DNA from: Pseudomonas purpurea
Lineage (GTDB): Bacteria; Pseudomonadota; Gammaproteobacteria; Pseudomonadales; Pseudomonadaceae
Direction of reading: 5' to 3'
DNA length: 64,000 bases
Assembly: GCF_039908635.1 (NCBI RefSeq)
Contig: NZ_CP150918.1
Coordinates: forward strand, 744,001-808,000
The translations under genes and the position numbers were made by a program. Below are positions 46,158 through 55,252 of the stretch, in pieces. Under the pieces are notes generated by a model. The model was given only the letters and a program-made list of their open reading frames with translations, was not told the DNA's origin and searched no databases. The stretch's first letter is position 1; each line of letters begins with the position of its first letter.

Positions 46158-48919
46158 TCGTCCAGGGCAATCGGCAGCTCGATGCAGAACTGTGCGCCTT
46201 CCAGGGCGTTGCTGGCGCTCAGGCGGCCGCCCATGTTTTCCACGATGCCGTAACTCACCGACAACCCCAGGCCCGTGCCGACGCCTACCGGTTTGGTGGT
46301 GAAGAACGGCTCGAAAATCCGCTCCAGCAAACGCGGGTCGATGCCGCCGCCATTGTCTTCGACCCATAGCCGTACCGAGCGTTGATCACGGTCGGTGTGG
46401 ACCGAGATCCAGGGCTCAAAGTCCCGTTGCGCTTCGCGCTTGCTCAGCAGTGCGTCGCGGGCGTTGACGATCAGGTTGATCAACACCTGCTCAAGCTGAT
46501 CGACATGCCCGCGCACATTGACCTCGAAGCCGATATCACCGATCCGCAACTCGACCCCTTTGCCGCGCATGCCTTCGGCCAGCAACGACAACGTGCCTTC
46601 CACCGCTTGCACCGGGTTGAAGAGCTTTTGCTCGATCTCCGAGCGGCGGCCGAACACCCGCATGTGGTCCACCACCCGCGCAGCCCGCTGGACCTGCGCG
46701 TCGATGCGGTTGAGTTTGTCTTGCAGGTAGTCGATCTGCACGTCGCCGTTGCTCAAGCGCTTGAGCACATTGACGATGGCCATGCGCATCACGTTCAGCG
46801 GTTGATTGATTTCGTGGGCCAGGCCGGTGGCCATTTCGCCGAGGGTGGCCATTTTTGCGCTTTGCGTGAGCTGCTGCTGGGAGCGCCGGACTTGCGTGTT
46901 GTCGCGGCCCACGGCCTGTATTTCCAGCAATTGGCCGTGCTCATCGAACACGCCGCGATCGGACCACACCCACCAGGCGTGTTCGCGTCCGGGCAATTGC
47001 AGGTTGATTTCCGCAGTGCTCACGGGGTGTTCCGGCGTCAATTGGGCGAGGCGCAGGACAAAGGCTTCACGCTGCTCGTCCGACAGCCAACTGCCCAGGC
47101 TCACCCCCGGCAATTGTTCGGGCAGGCATTCCAGATACGTCGCCAGTGGCCGGTTGCCAAAGGTCAGGGTCAGGTCCGGACGATAGCGGCAGATCATCGC
47201 TGGCGAGTCTTCCACCAGGATCCGGTAGCGTTCTTCACTCTGTTTGACCTGCTCGGCGGCCAGGGTCGCTTCGGTGACGTCCAGCCACAGGCCGACGGCT
47301 TCTACCGGCAAGCCGAGGTCGTCGCGCAGCAGTTTGGCTTCGTCGAGCAGCCAGTGGTAATCGCCACGGCTGTCGCGCACCCGATAGCGGGCGCGCGTTG
47401 CGCCCTCGCGCAGCAGTTGCCGGGTTCGTTCGAAATAGTGGTCCCGGTCTTCGGGGTGGACGCGTTCGATCAACGCGCCGTCAGCGCAATCGGCAAGGCT
47501 CCAGCCGAGCAGCGGCTGCAGGCTGTCGCTGAAAAAGGTCGGTTGCAACGCGCCTTCGACATAGCGCTGAACGTAGATCACCGCCGGCGAACTGGCGATC
47601 AGGTTGTCCAGCCGCGCATGGGCCGCGGCGGCTTGTTGTTGCTGGTTCTTGATGTCGCTGATGTCGAGCATGAAGCCCACCAGGCGACGGTGTTCACCCA
47701 CCCCCAAGGCCTGGCCTTGCAGGCGATACCAGACCGGGTTCTGCGCCGAATCGCTCTGATGCAGGCGCACGCAAACCAGCAACGCCTTGCCTTGTTCATC
47801 CAGCGCCTGCAAGCGACTGCCGAGCTCTTCGCGGTCGGCCGGATGGATGCGCGCGAGCCAGTTGCCCAGCGGCAACGGGCGGGTGGGCAGTTGCAGGGCC
47901 AGGGCCAGGCACGGGGCCAGTTGCACCTGGACGCGAGCGCCGAACACTTCCCACCAACCGGTGCCGAGCAGAACCTGCAAGGCTTCAAGACGTTCCAGTT
48001 GTTGATCGTGTAACTGTTCGCGCAAGCGGTTGAGCAACGGTGCGGCGATTGCCGCGCTCAGGTGCTGCCAGTCCCGGTCGCTCAGGTCCGGTGCGAGCGG
48101 CGGCGCGGGATAAAAGCCACAGAGCAACCAGGCCGCGACGCCGTGGGTATCGCGATAGGGCACCGCCAGGCCATCGGTATTGCCAAACAGAGGGTGCACG
48201 AGCGCGTGTTCGCGCATGCCCTGATTCACGCTCAGGTGCAGCACCGTGGTGGCGTCCAGGCTGCTCAGGCCGTTGCCCAGTCGCTGCCCGTCGTGCCACA
48301 GGGTCGGGGCGGGAAAGGTGCTGAACTGGCGATGAACCTGCCAGCCTTCCTGCCAGCCTTCCTGCTGGTCGTCGGGCAGGGCGATGGCCACGCAGGGAAT
48401 CTGCCAGCGTTGCGCTACCGCTTGCAGTTGGTCCCGCAGAACGTCCCCCAGGCGCGGTAGGCTGCACACGCGCAATTGCTCGCTGATGTGCCCGGCCAAC
48501 ACCTGGCATTGCTCGCGACTGCGTGACTGCTGGCGTTCGTGAAGCAAATCGCCGATGTCCAGCAGCGAGAGGCTCCAGTCATCGCCCAAGGGCTGGACCC
48601 AGCCGCGCACATGCAGGACCGTGTCGCTCATCGCCAGGAAATCCAGGTCCAGGGTGTGTCCCTGCCAATCGGCGGGCTGGCCTTCCACCGTCAGGGCGCT
48701 GTGGGGCATCAGGCAATCGCGCAGCAGGGGGGAGCGATCCGGTGCAATCGTCAGGGTCAGTTGATGGCGCAGCGGGCCGCTCATGTGCAAAACCCGGCCT
48801 TCGGGGTCCAGCAACAGGTGCAGGCCAACGCCCGGCGCGCTCGGCGCAGGTGCGGTGTCGAGGACGGGTAACGCCTGGCGTTTGAGCAAGCGAGCGAAGA
48901 GATTATCGCCACTGCTCAA
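46154..48919 (-). CDS. pprA: PprA-like multi-PAS sensor histidine kinase
   Basis: About 921 residues if started at TTG 48917-48919, which overlaps the tadE stop (TTGA); the frame runs open to 49111, but only as a shadow of tadE. The N-terminal 390 residues are GAF/PAS-like without membrane segments. Three PAS modules follow ([48 protein letters not shown]). The kinase core has [15 protein letters not shown] (H near 702), [21 protein letters not shown] and [18 protein letters not shown]. By position it is PprA, the sensor for PprB, which controls Flp pili and related surface factors. A 12-bp tandem duplication gives EGWQEGWQ. Confidence 0.85.
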   Translation of the reverse strand: MSSGDNLFARLLKRQALPVLDTAPAPSAPGVGLHLLLDPEGRVLHMSGPLRHQLTLTIAPDRSPLLRDCLMPHSALTVEGQPADWQGHTLDLDFLAMSDTVLHVRGWVQPLGDDWSLSLLDIGDLLHERQQSRSREQCQVLAGHISEQLRVCSLPRLGDVLRDQLQAVAQRWQIPCVAIALPDDQQEGWQEGWQVHRQFSTFPAPTLWHDGQRLGNGLSSLDATTVLHLSVNQGMREHALVHPLFGNTDGLAVPYRDTHGVAAWLLCGFYPAPPLAPDLSDRDWQHLSAAIAAPLLNRLREQLHDQQLERLEALQVLLGTGWWEVFGARVQVQLAPCLALALQLPTRPLPLGNWLARIHPADREELGSRLQALDEQGKALLVCVRLHQSDSAQNPVWYRLQGQALGVGEHRRLVGFMLDISDIKNQQQQAAAAHARLDNLIASSPAVIYVQRYVEGALQPTFFSDSLQPLLGWSLADCADGALIERVHPEDRDHYFERTRQLLREGATRARYRVRDSRGDYHWLLDEAKLLRDDLGLPVEAVGLWLDVTEATLAAEQVKQSEERYRILVEDSPAMICRYRPDLTLTFGNRPLATYLECLPEQLPGVSLGSWLSDEQREAFVLRLAQLTPEHPVSTAEINLQLPGREHAWWVWSDRGVFDEHGQLLEIQAVGRDNTQVRRSQQQLTQSAKMATLGEMATGLAHEINQPLNVMRMAIVNVLKRLSNGDVQIDYLQDKLNRIDAQVQRAARVVDHMRVFGRRSEIEQKLFNPVQAVEGTLSLLAEGMRGKGVELRIGDIGFEVNVRGHVDQLEQVLINLIVNARDALLSKREAQRDFEPWISVHTDRDQRSVRLWVEDNGGGIDPRLLERIFEPFFTTKPVGVGTGLGLSVSYGIVENMGGRLSASNALEGAQFCIELPIALDD

Positions 48920-49356
48920 AACTGCAGGCTCGACTTGGCCGTCAGGAGTGTCGGCAGATTGGGCACGGCGCCGATACCGGGCAGCACCAGGCGCGGCAGG
49001 ACCTGATAGAGCTTGCTGGACGGGTAGTTGATGGTGACTGACAGCACGCCATTGGCGTAGAGCGCCGTGGCATCGGTGTCGGCATTGAATTGCAGGGCAG
49101 TGGGGATCCACGACAGTTGCTGTTTGAGTACGGTGATGGAAAGGGTTTCGATTGTGTTCTTGTAGCCCGTGGTGGTCGGGTCCACTGCCACGCTGCGCCG
49201 CACGGCTTCGGCCGTCGACTCGTTGAACGACTGCATCATCAGCAGCGGCAGGCTATAGCTGACGAGACCGTAAAACACCGCGAAAAAAATCACGAACACC
49301 AGCGCGAACTCAATCGCCGCGGCACCTTTTTGCTTTCTGCGCAGGCCTGCTTTCAT
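48916..49356 (-). CDS. tadE: TadE-like pseudopilin
   Basis: 146 residues from ATG 49354-49356 (MKAGLRRKQKGAAAIEFALV); a GTG 24 bp upstream is an alternative. The prepilin site KG|AAAIEF with Glu at position +5 and a hydrophobic helix (VFVIFFAVFYGLVSY) marks a type IVb pseudopilin, to be cleaved by the FppA peptidase next door. The C-terminal part is a small periplasmic domain. It is divergent from fppA and is followed by pprA, whose start overlaps the stop. Confidence 0.88.
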   Translation of the reverse strand: MKAGLRRKQKGAAAIEFALVFVIFFAVFYGLVSYSLPLLMMQSFNESTAEAVRRSVAVDPTTTGYKNTIETLSITVLKQQLSWIPTALQFNADTDATALYANGVLSVTINYPSSKLYQVLPRLVLPGIGAVPNLPTLLTAKSSLQF

Positions 49357-49431
49357 GAGTGCGTCTACCCTGACTCTCACTGTGTGCTATCAGCATAGAA
49401 TCATTCGGCCAAAACGGACGTCTTTTAGCCC

Positions 49432-49902
49432 ATGCACAGTCTTGTCCTGTTGATCTGGTTGGCGCTGTGCGCGGCGCAGGACGCACAACAGCGCCATATC
49501 GCCAATGCTTTGACCCTGGGAGGCGCTGCGTTGGCGCTGGTGTACCTGCTCTGGGCGGGCAGCACCTGGCTCGGCGCGAGCGCGGCACAGGGTGGCTGGG
49601 CGTTTTTACTGGCGCTGGCGTTCACCGTGCCTGGTTATGCCTTGGGGCGTCTGGGCGCCGCTGACGTGAAGCTGATGGCGACGATCGGTCTGGCCAGCGA
49701 CACCTTGACGGTGTTGGGCTGTTTTGTCGGGGCAGGGGTTGCCAGCCTCGTCTGGCTGGTGATCGGGCCGAAGCTGTGGCCATCAATGAGTCAGGGGCTC
49801 AGGCATCGACTGCGGTACCTGGCGCCCGAGCTGTCAAAAAACACACCGTTCGCCCCGTTTGTGTGGATCGGCCTGTTGGCGTCGCTGCTTTGGATCCATT
49901 AG
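49432..49902 (+). CDS. fppA: Prepilin peptidase for Flp pilin (A24 family)
   Basis: 156 residues, five hydrophobic segments, short single-domain form as in FppA/TadV. The two catalytic aspartates are in CAAQDAQQRHIANAL and RLGAADVKLMATIGL; the second motif is G-A-A-D where many family members have G-x-G-D, but the Asp itself and the following V-K-L-M are kept. It cleaves the leader of Flp and TadE-type pilins at the inner membrane. It is divergent from tadE and lies upstream of pprB on the same strand. Confidence 0.9.
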   Translation: MHSLVLLIWLALCAAQDAQQRHIANALTLGGAALALVYLLWAGSTWLGASAAQGGWAFLLALAFTVPGYALGRLGAADVKLMATIGLASDTLTVLGCFVGAGVASLVWLVIGPKLWPSMSQGLRHRLRYLAPELSKNTPFAPFVWIGLLASLLWIH

Positions 49903-49937
49903 TCGCGTAATGCCTCTATCGCTATGTGAATAGTCGC

Positions 49938-49952
49938 AAAGTAGTCTACTTT
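49938..49952. promoter_or_regulatory. Palindrome AAAGTAGTCTACTTT upstream of pprB
   Basis: A perfect 7-bp inverted repeat around a single central base, 75 bp before the pprB start. The half AAAGTAGTC recurs in the rcpC-flp divergent region at 56290. This makes it a candidate autoregulatory site for PprB; no experimental motif is known to me for this species. Confidence 0.45.
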
Positions 49953-50026
49953 CAACTCAGTATCGTCACAGCCCACTGCTGTCGGTACCTGAGCGGTCAG
50001 TCTTGGGCCTGGGCATGGAGTAGCGC

Positions 50027-50812
50027 GTGAGCAAGCTTACATCGGCGATAAAAGTGCTTGTGGTCGACGATCAGCCGTTGATCGTTGAAGAACTGTGCGA
50101 ATTTCTCGAAAGCAGCGGTTACCGTTGCGTTCCCTGCGAATCCAGCAAACAAGCCATCGAGCGCTTTTGCGAGGACCTCGAGATCGGCCTGGTGCTGTGT
50201 GACCTGCACATGCCGGACTATGACGGCATTCAACTGGTTCAGGAGCTGCAACGGCTGTCCGGCAAGCACCGGGCGTTCGAGGCCATCATGCTCACCGGGC
50301 GGGCTGACAAGCAGGACGTGATCAAGGCCCTGCGCGCCGGTATCGCCGATTACTACCAGAAGCCGATCGACCTCGATGAACTGCTCGCAGGCCTGCAACG
50401 TCAGGAAGTCGCCTTGCAGGAGCGCCAGAAAAACCTGCAACTGGGCCACCTGAACCAGAAGCTGCAATACCTTTCCGAATCCATCGACGACCTGTATCAG
50501 GACCTCGACAAGGTTCGACGCAAGTCGCCCTCGGCTCAATCCTCGGCCGAAGAGGGCGTCAAGGAGGATGACCGTGCGCAGATCCCGGCCATCTTCGACG
50601 CGCTCTCGCCGCGCCAGCTCGATGTCGCAAGGCTGGTGGGCAAAGGCCAGACGAACTACCAGATCGCCTGTGAACTGGGCATCACCGAAAACACCGTCAA
50701 ACTCTACGTCTCCCAAGTGCTGCGACTGACCCACATGCACAACCGCACGCAACTGGCGCTGGCGTTGTCACCGAGCAATTCCGGTTTGCACCAGCGGGTC
50801 ACGGCCCATTAA
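50027..50812 (+). CDS. pprB: PprB-like response regulator (REC-LuxR HTH)
   Basis: 261 residues. Receiver domain with VVDDQP, phospho-Asp D59 in LVLCDLHMPDYDG, T in MLTGRAD and K in YYQKPIDL. A coiled-coil linker (LLAGLQRQEVALQERQKNLQ) joins it to a C-terminal LuxR-type helix-turn-helix (LSPRQLDVARLVGKGQTNYQ, IACELGITENTVKLYVSQVL). PprB of P. aeruginosa activates flp-tad and other surface factors. The gene is inside the tad locus, downstream of fppA, and converges with tadC, ending 20 bp from it. A palindrome at 49938 may be its operator. Confidence 0.9.
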   Translation: MSKLTSAIKVLVVDDQPLIVEELCEFLESSGYRCVPCESSKQAIERFCEDLEIGLVLCDLHMPDYDGIQLVQELQRLSGKHRAFEAIMLTGRADKQDVIKALRAGIADYYQKPIDLDELLAGLQRQEVALQERQKNLQLGHLNQKLQYLSESIDDLYQDLDKVRRKSPSAQSSAEEGVKEDDRAQIPAIFDALSPRQLDVARLVGKGQTNYQIACELGITENTVKLYVSQVLRLTHMHNRTQLALALSPSNSGLHQRVTAH

Positions 50813-50832
50813 CCCTGGCCTTGCCTGCGTGC

Positions 50833-51717
50833 TCAGGACGCAAACGCCCGTGCAATGGCGGTAAAGCCCGGGCCGGCCAGCACGATCAACAAGGCTGGAA
50901 ACAGGAACAGCATCATCACCACGGACATCTTGGCGGACATTTTCGAGATGTATTCCTGCAAGCGTGTCAGGCGCCGATCATCGAGCAAATGCTTGAGGGC
51001 CAGCAGCGATTTCATCGCGCCGCCCCCTTGCTGGATCAATTGCTGAAGGATCACGCACGTCTCACTGAACTCATCGACTTCCAGCAACTGCGCCGCAGCG
51101 TTCAGCTCCTGGCCAAGTTCAAGGCCCGAGTCGACGCGGGTCAATATCACGCGCAGTTCGTGGGTCAGCCCGGGCAGTAATTGCCGGGCTTCGGCGCTCA
51201 GCACTCGCAGCGATTGCTCCACCGCCATGCCGGACTCGAAAAGAATGCGCAGCAGGGGGATGAACGTCGAAATCTCCGTGGCGATCTGCCGCTGGCGCCG
51301 CTTTGCCGCCATTGCCAGCAATCGCTTGGGCAGTAGATAACCCAAGCACGCAACGAGTGTCGGCCCAATCCAGTGATTGTGCAGGTGAGGGAAAAACAGT
51401 GCCTGCGCCACCAGGGCCACCGCCAAGGCAAGCATCGGCAGGCCGATCTGGAAGGCCGCAAACAGTGATCGCTGGTTGGCCCGACGCCAGCCGAGACGGT
51501 TGAGCAAGACCTGGGTTTCGGAGTCCAGGCTCACCGAGCGGCGACCGACTTTGCTGTCGCCCACCACCCGCAGCCAACTGCCGAGTGTGTTGTCGTGGGT
51601 CAGTTGCCCCTGCAACCGCTGTGCGATCTGCCGTTCGCGGCGCCGTTGTTGCAACAGGCTGGCGAGCACCAGCAGCAAGGCACCGAGAAACATCAGCGCG
51701 CTGAGCATCAGGGCCAT
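50833..51717 (-). CDS. tadC: TadC inner-membrane platform protein
   Basis: 294 residues. Type II secretion F-domain family: segments LLRILFESGMAVEQSLRVLS, the conserved region around AQLLEVDEFSETCVILQQLI, and the final membrane span VVMMLFLFPALLIVLAGPGF. With TadB it forms the cytoplasmic-membrane platform on which the TadA motor acts. It begins 1 bp after the tadB stop, so the two are coupled. A TPR gene tadD usually follows tadC, but here the next gene is pprB on the other strand. Confidence 0.9.
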   Translation of the reverse strand: MALMLSALMFLGALLLVLASLLQQRRRERQIAQRLQGQLTHDNTLGSWLRVVGDSKVGRRSVSLDSETQVLLNRLGWRRANQRSLFAAFQIGLPMLALAVALVAQALFFPHLHNHWIGPTLVACLGYLLPKRLLAMAAKRRQRQIATEISTFIPLLRILFESGMAVEQSLRVLSAEARQLLPGLTHELRVILTRVDSGLELGQELNAAAQLLEVDEFSETCVILQQLIQQGGGAMKSLLALKHLLDDRRLTRLQEYISKMSAKMSVVMMLFLFPALLIVLAGPGFTAIARAFAS

Positions 51718-51718
51718 C

Positions 51719-52603
51719 TCAAATACTCCGCAACATACGCCACAGCGCCAGGCAGCCGGACACCTGCAAGCACACGGCGGCGATCAGCATCTGCCGGCCG
51801 CTGTGATCGTTCCACATGCTCATCAGGTAATGAGGATTGGTGAGCATGAACCAGGCGGCCATCAACACCGGCAGCAGCGCCAGTACCACGGCGGTCATGC
51901 GGGTTTCACCGGTCATGGCGCTGAGTTGGCGGGCGCCCTGTTCGCGTTCACGAATCAGCTTGATCAGGTTTTCCAGCAATTCGCTGGCATTGCCGCCATA
52001 ACGATGGTTGACCTTGAGGCCCAAGGCGAACAGTCGGAATTCGTCTTTCTCATACAACTCGGCTAAGTCGTGGACCGCATCGGGCAGGTTCACCCCCAGT
52101 TGCACGTTGCGCTGGACCCGACCCATGGCGGCTTTCAGCGGATCGGCGCTGGCCTCGATGCCGCCCATCACGGCGTCAGCCAGGGTGCGTCCCGACTTGA
52201 GGCTGCGCACGGTGTGATCGAGCAGTTGCGGCAGTTGTTGAATCATCCGCCCCAGCCGTCGTCGATACAGCCCGGCCACCACCAACCGCAACACCAGCGG
52301 CGGAATCAGCAACAGGCTCAATGATCCGACCCAGCCCGCTATCGCAAACCCCAGCAGTATCGCGAGCGCCCAAAGTGTCAGCCACAGGCCCAGTCGTTCG
52401 GTGGGGCGCCCCAGGCCGGCGCGCAGGAAGGCGCGTTCCAGCCCGGTCCAGGCGGGTTTCCCAGCGCTCGGTTGGGGCTGGCCCTGGGCTAACCGGCTGA
52501 GTACCCGTTCGGTGCCGGTCTTGCGCAAGCTCTGATGGAACAGCCGCACCGACAGCCCCAACATAATCAGGCCAATCAGGCTGAGCAGCAGCGGACCGGT
52601 CAT
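51719..52603 (-). CDS. tadB: TadB inner-membrane platform protein
   Basis: 294 residues, F-domain family paralogous to TadC. N-terminal membrane segment (LLLSLIGLIMLGLSVRLFHQ), a pair in the middle (LWALAILLGFAIAGWVGSLS), the F domain with IQQLPQLLDHTVRSLKSGRT, LADAVMGGIEASADPLK and NRHYGGNASELLENL-type motif, and a C-terminal span (TAVVLALLPVLMAAWFM). It lies between tadA (18 bp) and tadC (1 bp) in the leftward operon. Confidence 0.9.
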   Translation of the reverse strand: MTGPLLLSLIGLIMLGLSVRLFHQSLRKTGTERVLSRLAQGQPQPSAGKPAWTGLERAFLRAGLGRPTERLGLWLTLWALAILLGFAIAGWVGSLSLLLIPPLVLRLVVAGLYRRRLGRMIQQLPQLLDHTVRSLKSGRTLADAVMGGIEASADPLKAAMGRVQRNVQLGVNLPDAVHDLAELYEKDEFRLFALGLKVNHRYGGNASELLENLIKLIREREQGARQLSAMTGETRMTAVVLALLPVLMAAWFMLTNPHYLMSMWNDHSGRQMLIAAVCLQVSGCLALWRMLRSI

Positions 52604-52621
52604 GGCGCAGGCCTCAAGGAG

Positions 52622-53896
52622 TCAGGTGAAGGTCAGGCTGGTGGTGCGGCGCAGCTTGTCGCCTGCGGGGTTGACCGCCTCGCGCAGAAAGCCGAAACCG
52701 GTCCGTCGGTCGAACAGGAACAGGGTGTTGGTGATGTACACGTCATCGCGCACACCGACCACTTCCACCACCTCGCTGACGCAGCGTCGGCCATCGGGCA
52801 GGCGTGTCAGTTGGATCACCACGTCCAGTGCGGCGCAGATCATCTGCCGCAATGTCCGTTCGGCGATGGTGCGCCCGGTCAGGCCGACCAGGGTTTCCAG
52901 GCGCAGCAGCGCATCCTGGGCATTGTTGGCGTGCACGGTGCTCATGGAACCGTCGTGGCCGGTGTTCATCGCGGTCAGGACGTCGAGCACTTCGACGCCA
53001 CGGATCTCGCCCAGGATGATTCGGTCGGGGCGCATCCGTAGGGCGTTGCGGATCAGATCGCTGGCTTTCACTTCGCCGTGGCCCTCGGCGTTCGGCGGAC
53101 GGGTTTCCAGGCGTACAACGTGAGGGTGACCGAGTTGCAGTTCTGCGACGTCCTCGATGGTCACCAGCCGTTGGTGCGGGTCGATCAATTGGCTGAGGAT
53201 GTTCAGCAGCGTGGTTTTACCCGTGCCGGTGCCGCCGCTGATCAGGATGTTGCAGCGCTTGCCGACGGCCTCCTGAATGAAGTCGAAGATCGCCTGATCG
53301 ATGGTTTGCATGGCCATCAGGTCGCTGCTTTTGAGCATGTCCTTGCGAAATTTACGAATCGACAGGCAAGGCCCGTCGAGGGCTATCGGCGGGATGATTG
53401 CGTTGACCCGACTGCCGTCGGGCATCCGTGCGTCGACCATCGGCGATGACTCATCAAGGCGCCGCCCCAGCGGCGCCAGAATCCGCTGCATGACCCGCTC
53501 GACGTGGTGGGAATCAATGAACCGCAGGTCGCTCTGGTGAAGGACACCGTCGCGTTCGACAAACACCCGGTGTGGGCCGTTGACCAGGATTTCAGTGACG
53601 GTCGGGTCACGCAGCAGCACCTCCAGCGGCCCGAAACCGGTGAGTTCATCGACGATTTCCTCGCCCAGGCGCTCCATTTCATAACGGGAAACGGCCAGGT
53701 GCAGGCGAGCGACGTACTCGGCGACCTTGTCGGTGACGAACTGCGACAGCAAGGGACGGGAGCCTTCCAGCAGGTTTTTTCCGGACTCTTCGATGGCATC
53801 GATGATGTAGCGATGCAGCACCAGTTTCAGGCCCTCGTGATCGGCGTTGCCGGTGGGCGTGCGGTTTTGTGCGCCGAAGAGTTTTTCACCGCTCAT
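52622..53896 (-). CDS. tadA: TadA/CpaF pilus assembly ATPase
   Basis: 424 residues. Secretion ATPase of the PilT/CpaF type: Walker A SGGTGTGKTTLLN (around 220-230), Asp box TIEDVAELQL, Walker B region MRPDRIILGEIRGVEVLDVL, and His box NTGHDGSMSTVHANN. The N-terminal all-helical domain (LHRYIIDAIEESGKNLLEGS) is typical of CpaF. It drives assembly, and in some Tad systems retraction, of Flp pili. Its start overlaps the tadZ stop by 4 bp. Confidence 0.95.
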   Translation of the reverse strand: MSGEKLFGAQNRTPTGNADHEGLKLVLHRYIIDAIEESGKNLLEGSRPLLSQFVTDKVAEYVARLHLAVSRYEMERLGEEIVDELTGFGPLEVLLRDPTVTEILVNGPHRVFVERDGVLHQSDLRFIDSHHVERVMQRILAPLGRRLDESSPMVDARMPDGSRVNAIIPPIALDGPCLSIRKFRKDMLKSSDLMAMQTIDQAIFDFIQEAVGKRCNILISGGTGTGKTTLLNILSQLIDPHQRLVTIEDVAELQLGHPHVVRLETRPPNAEGHGEVKASDLIRNALRMRPDRIILGEIRGVEVLDVLTAMNTGHDGSMSTVHANNAQDALLRLETLVGLTGRTIAERTLRQMICAALDVVIQLTRLPDGRRCVSEVVEVVGVRDDVYITNTLFLFDRRTGFGFLREAVNPAGDKLRRTTSLTFT

Positions 53897-55083
53897 TGAC
53901 TGCCCCTCAGTCGGTTGAGCCAGCCGGACCTGGGTTTGACCAGCCCTTCAGAGCGTTTGGCCAGCCGTTCGCCCAGAGCTCGCAGGCTTTGGCTCAGGGC
54001 TTCGCGAGGGGCCAGTTCGAACAGGCTGACGCCCTGGTTTTTTGCATTCAGGCGCAGCTCCGGGCTGTAGGCCAGGACCGCGATGACTTCCAGGCCAAAG
54101 CTTTTGCCCAGGGTCTGCGAGTCGGGCGCGACGTTGCGCAAGTAGCGGTCCACCAGCAGTCGGGCGTGCTCCAGTGTCATGCCTTTTTCGCGCCACAGGC
54201 TCAGCACGGCGAGGTTGCGTCGGCAGTCGAGCACGTTTTGGTCGGTGTACCACAACAGCTTGTCGCAATGGCTGACAAAGGTGCGCAAGGCCTCGCTGTC
54301 GGGTTGCCCGGTGACGTTCACCACAATGTGCTGGAAGTGTTGGCGCAAGGCGCTGAGCAGCATGTACAGCTCGGCGGCGCTGGTGCGCTCGAGCGGTTCA
54401 TCGGCGCTGGCGTAGGCGAGGATGCGCAAGCCGGTCTCGGTGCTGGTGAAGGCACTGTCGATCAGTGTGGTGTCGAGCCGGCGCAGGTGACGCAAGGCGT
54501 CGCCGAAATGAAACGAGCTTTCCAGCCCCAGCAGCGCCAGGCTGTCACCCCTTGGCAGACCCAGGTCCAGCAGCAGGGTTTGCTGACCGCTTTTTTGCAC
54601 CACCATGGCCAGGTGGCTGGCCAGCAAGGCGCCATCGGCGTTGCTCTGCACGCCGTAGAGCACGGTCAGGCCACCCAGTTGGGCGTTCGGCGCCACCGGC
54701 GGCAGACGTTTGCTCAAGCGTCGGACCAGCCCCGCGACTTCGCTTGCGCGCGAACCGTAAGCGACAAAATCCCGTGCGCCGGCCCGCATCGCATTGAGCA
54801 CCAGTTGATTGTCCATGCCGTCCCCGAGGGCAACGATGGCGAGCATCGGCTTGGCTTCCAGCACGCCTTCGATCAGGGCACTCTGGGCCACCACGTGGTC
54901 GCGGTCGAGGCCGACGAATACCAGGCTGGCGAAGGTCACGTCGACCAGCGCCAGCAACTCGTCGAGGCTGTCACCGCCGACGCCGACCACCTGCCCCAAA
55001 GGCGCGAGGGCGCCTTGCAGCCATTCGAGGTCGGTGCTGTTGCGCGTGATCGCAAGAAAGGTCTGGCTCAGGTTTTGGCTCAT
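53893..55083 (-). CDS. tadZ: TadZ/CpaE pilus-localising protein
   Basis: 396 residues. An atypical receiver-like N-terminal domain (about 1-125, FVGLDRDHVVAQSALIEGVL, AIVALGDGMDNQLVLNAMRA) is followed by a MinD/ParA-like domain. The usual deviant Walker A loop is degenerate here: GGLTVLYGVQSNADGALLAS has no K-G-G-x-G-K-[ST], as in other pseudomonad TadZ. LLLDLGLPRGDSLALLGLES gives the Walker A' Asp region. TadZ places the Tad apparatus at the cell pole. Its start ATG overlaps the stop of the short signal-peptide ORF that occupies the rcpA position. Confidence 0.88.
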   Translation of the reverse strand: MSQNLSQTFLAITRNSTDLEWLQGALAPLGQVVGVGGDSLDELLALVDVTFASLVFVGLDRDHVVAQSALIEGVLEAKPMLAIVALGDGMDNQLVLNAMRAGARDFVAYGSRASEVAGLVRRLSKRLPPVAPNAQLGGLTVLYGVQSNADGALLASHLAMVVQKSGQQTLLLDLGLPRGDSLALLGLESSFHFGDALRHLRRLDTTLIDSAFTSTETGLRILAYASADEPLERTSAAELYMLLSALRQHFQHIVVNVTGQPDSEALRTFVSHCDKLLWYTDQNVLDCRRNLAVLSLWREKGMTLEHARLLVDRYLRNVAPDSQTLGKSFGLEVIAVLAYSPELRLNAKNQGVSLFELAPREALSQSLRALGERLAKRSEGLVKPRSGWLNRLRGSQ

Positions 55084-55232
55084 AGCGCTGGCTCGCGGCG
55101 GTGATGGTCACCCGGTTGTTCGCCAGCGCGGGCCCGGTGACTCAGGGCGGGCGGTGTGAAGTCGACAGGCAAGCCGATCGTCAACAGCACACAGAGCGTG
55201 CACTTGAACCGCAGCATCGAACGACTGTGCAT
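55080..55232 (-). pseudogene. rcpA: Signal-peptide ORF at the rcpA position; probable rcpA deletion remnant
   Basis: 50 codons from ATG 55230-55232, with AAGGAT about 9 bp upstream. Residues 4-30 look like a Sec signal peptide (MLRFKCTLCVLLTIGLPVDF, then TPPALS), and the tail is polar (RARAGEQPGDHHRREPAL). The stop overlaps the tadZ start (CTATGA). In P. aeruginosa the secretin gene rcpA, over 400 codons long, lies exactly between rcpC and tadZ. Here only 169 bp separate them. The ORF keeps an rcpA-like beginning and a tadZ-coupled end in one frame, as an in-frame internal deletion would leave. A genuine small exported protein or an assembly collapse are alternatives. Confidence 0.5.
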
Positions 55233-55252
55233 AGGGCTGCATCCTTGCTCAA

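Noticed and set aside
46382..48013. 543-codon open frame on the plus strand
   Set aside because: Antisense to pprA, whose PAS and kinase motifs are clear on the other strand.
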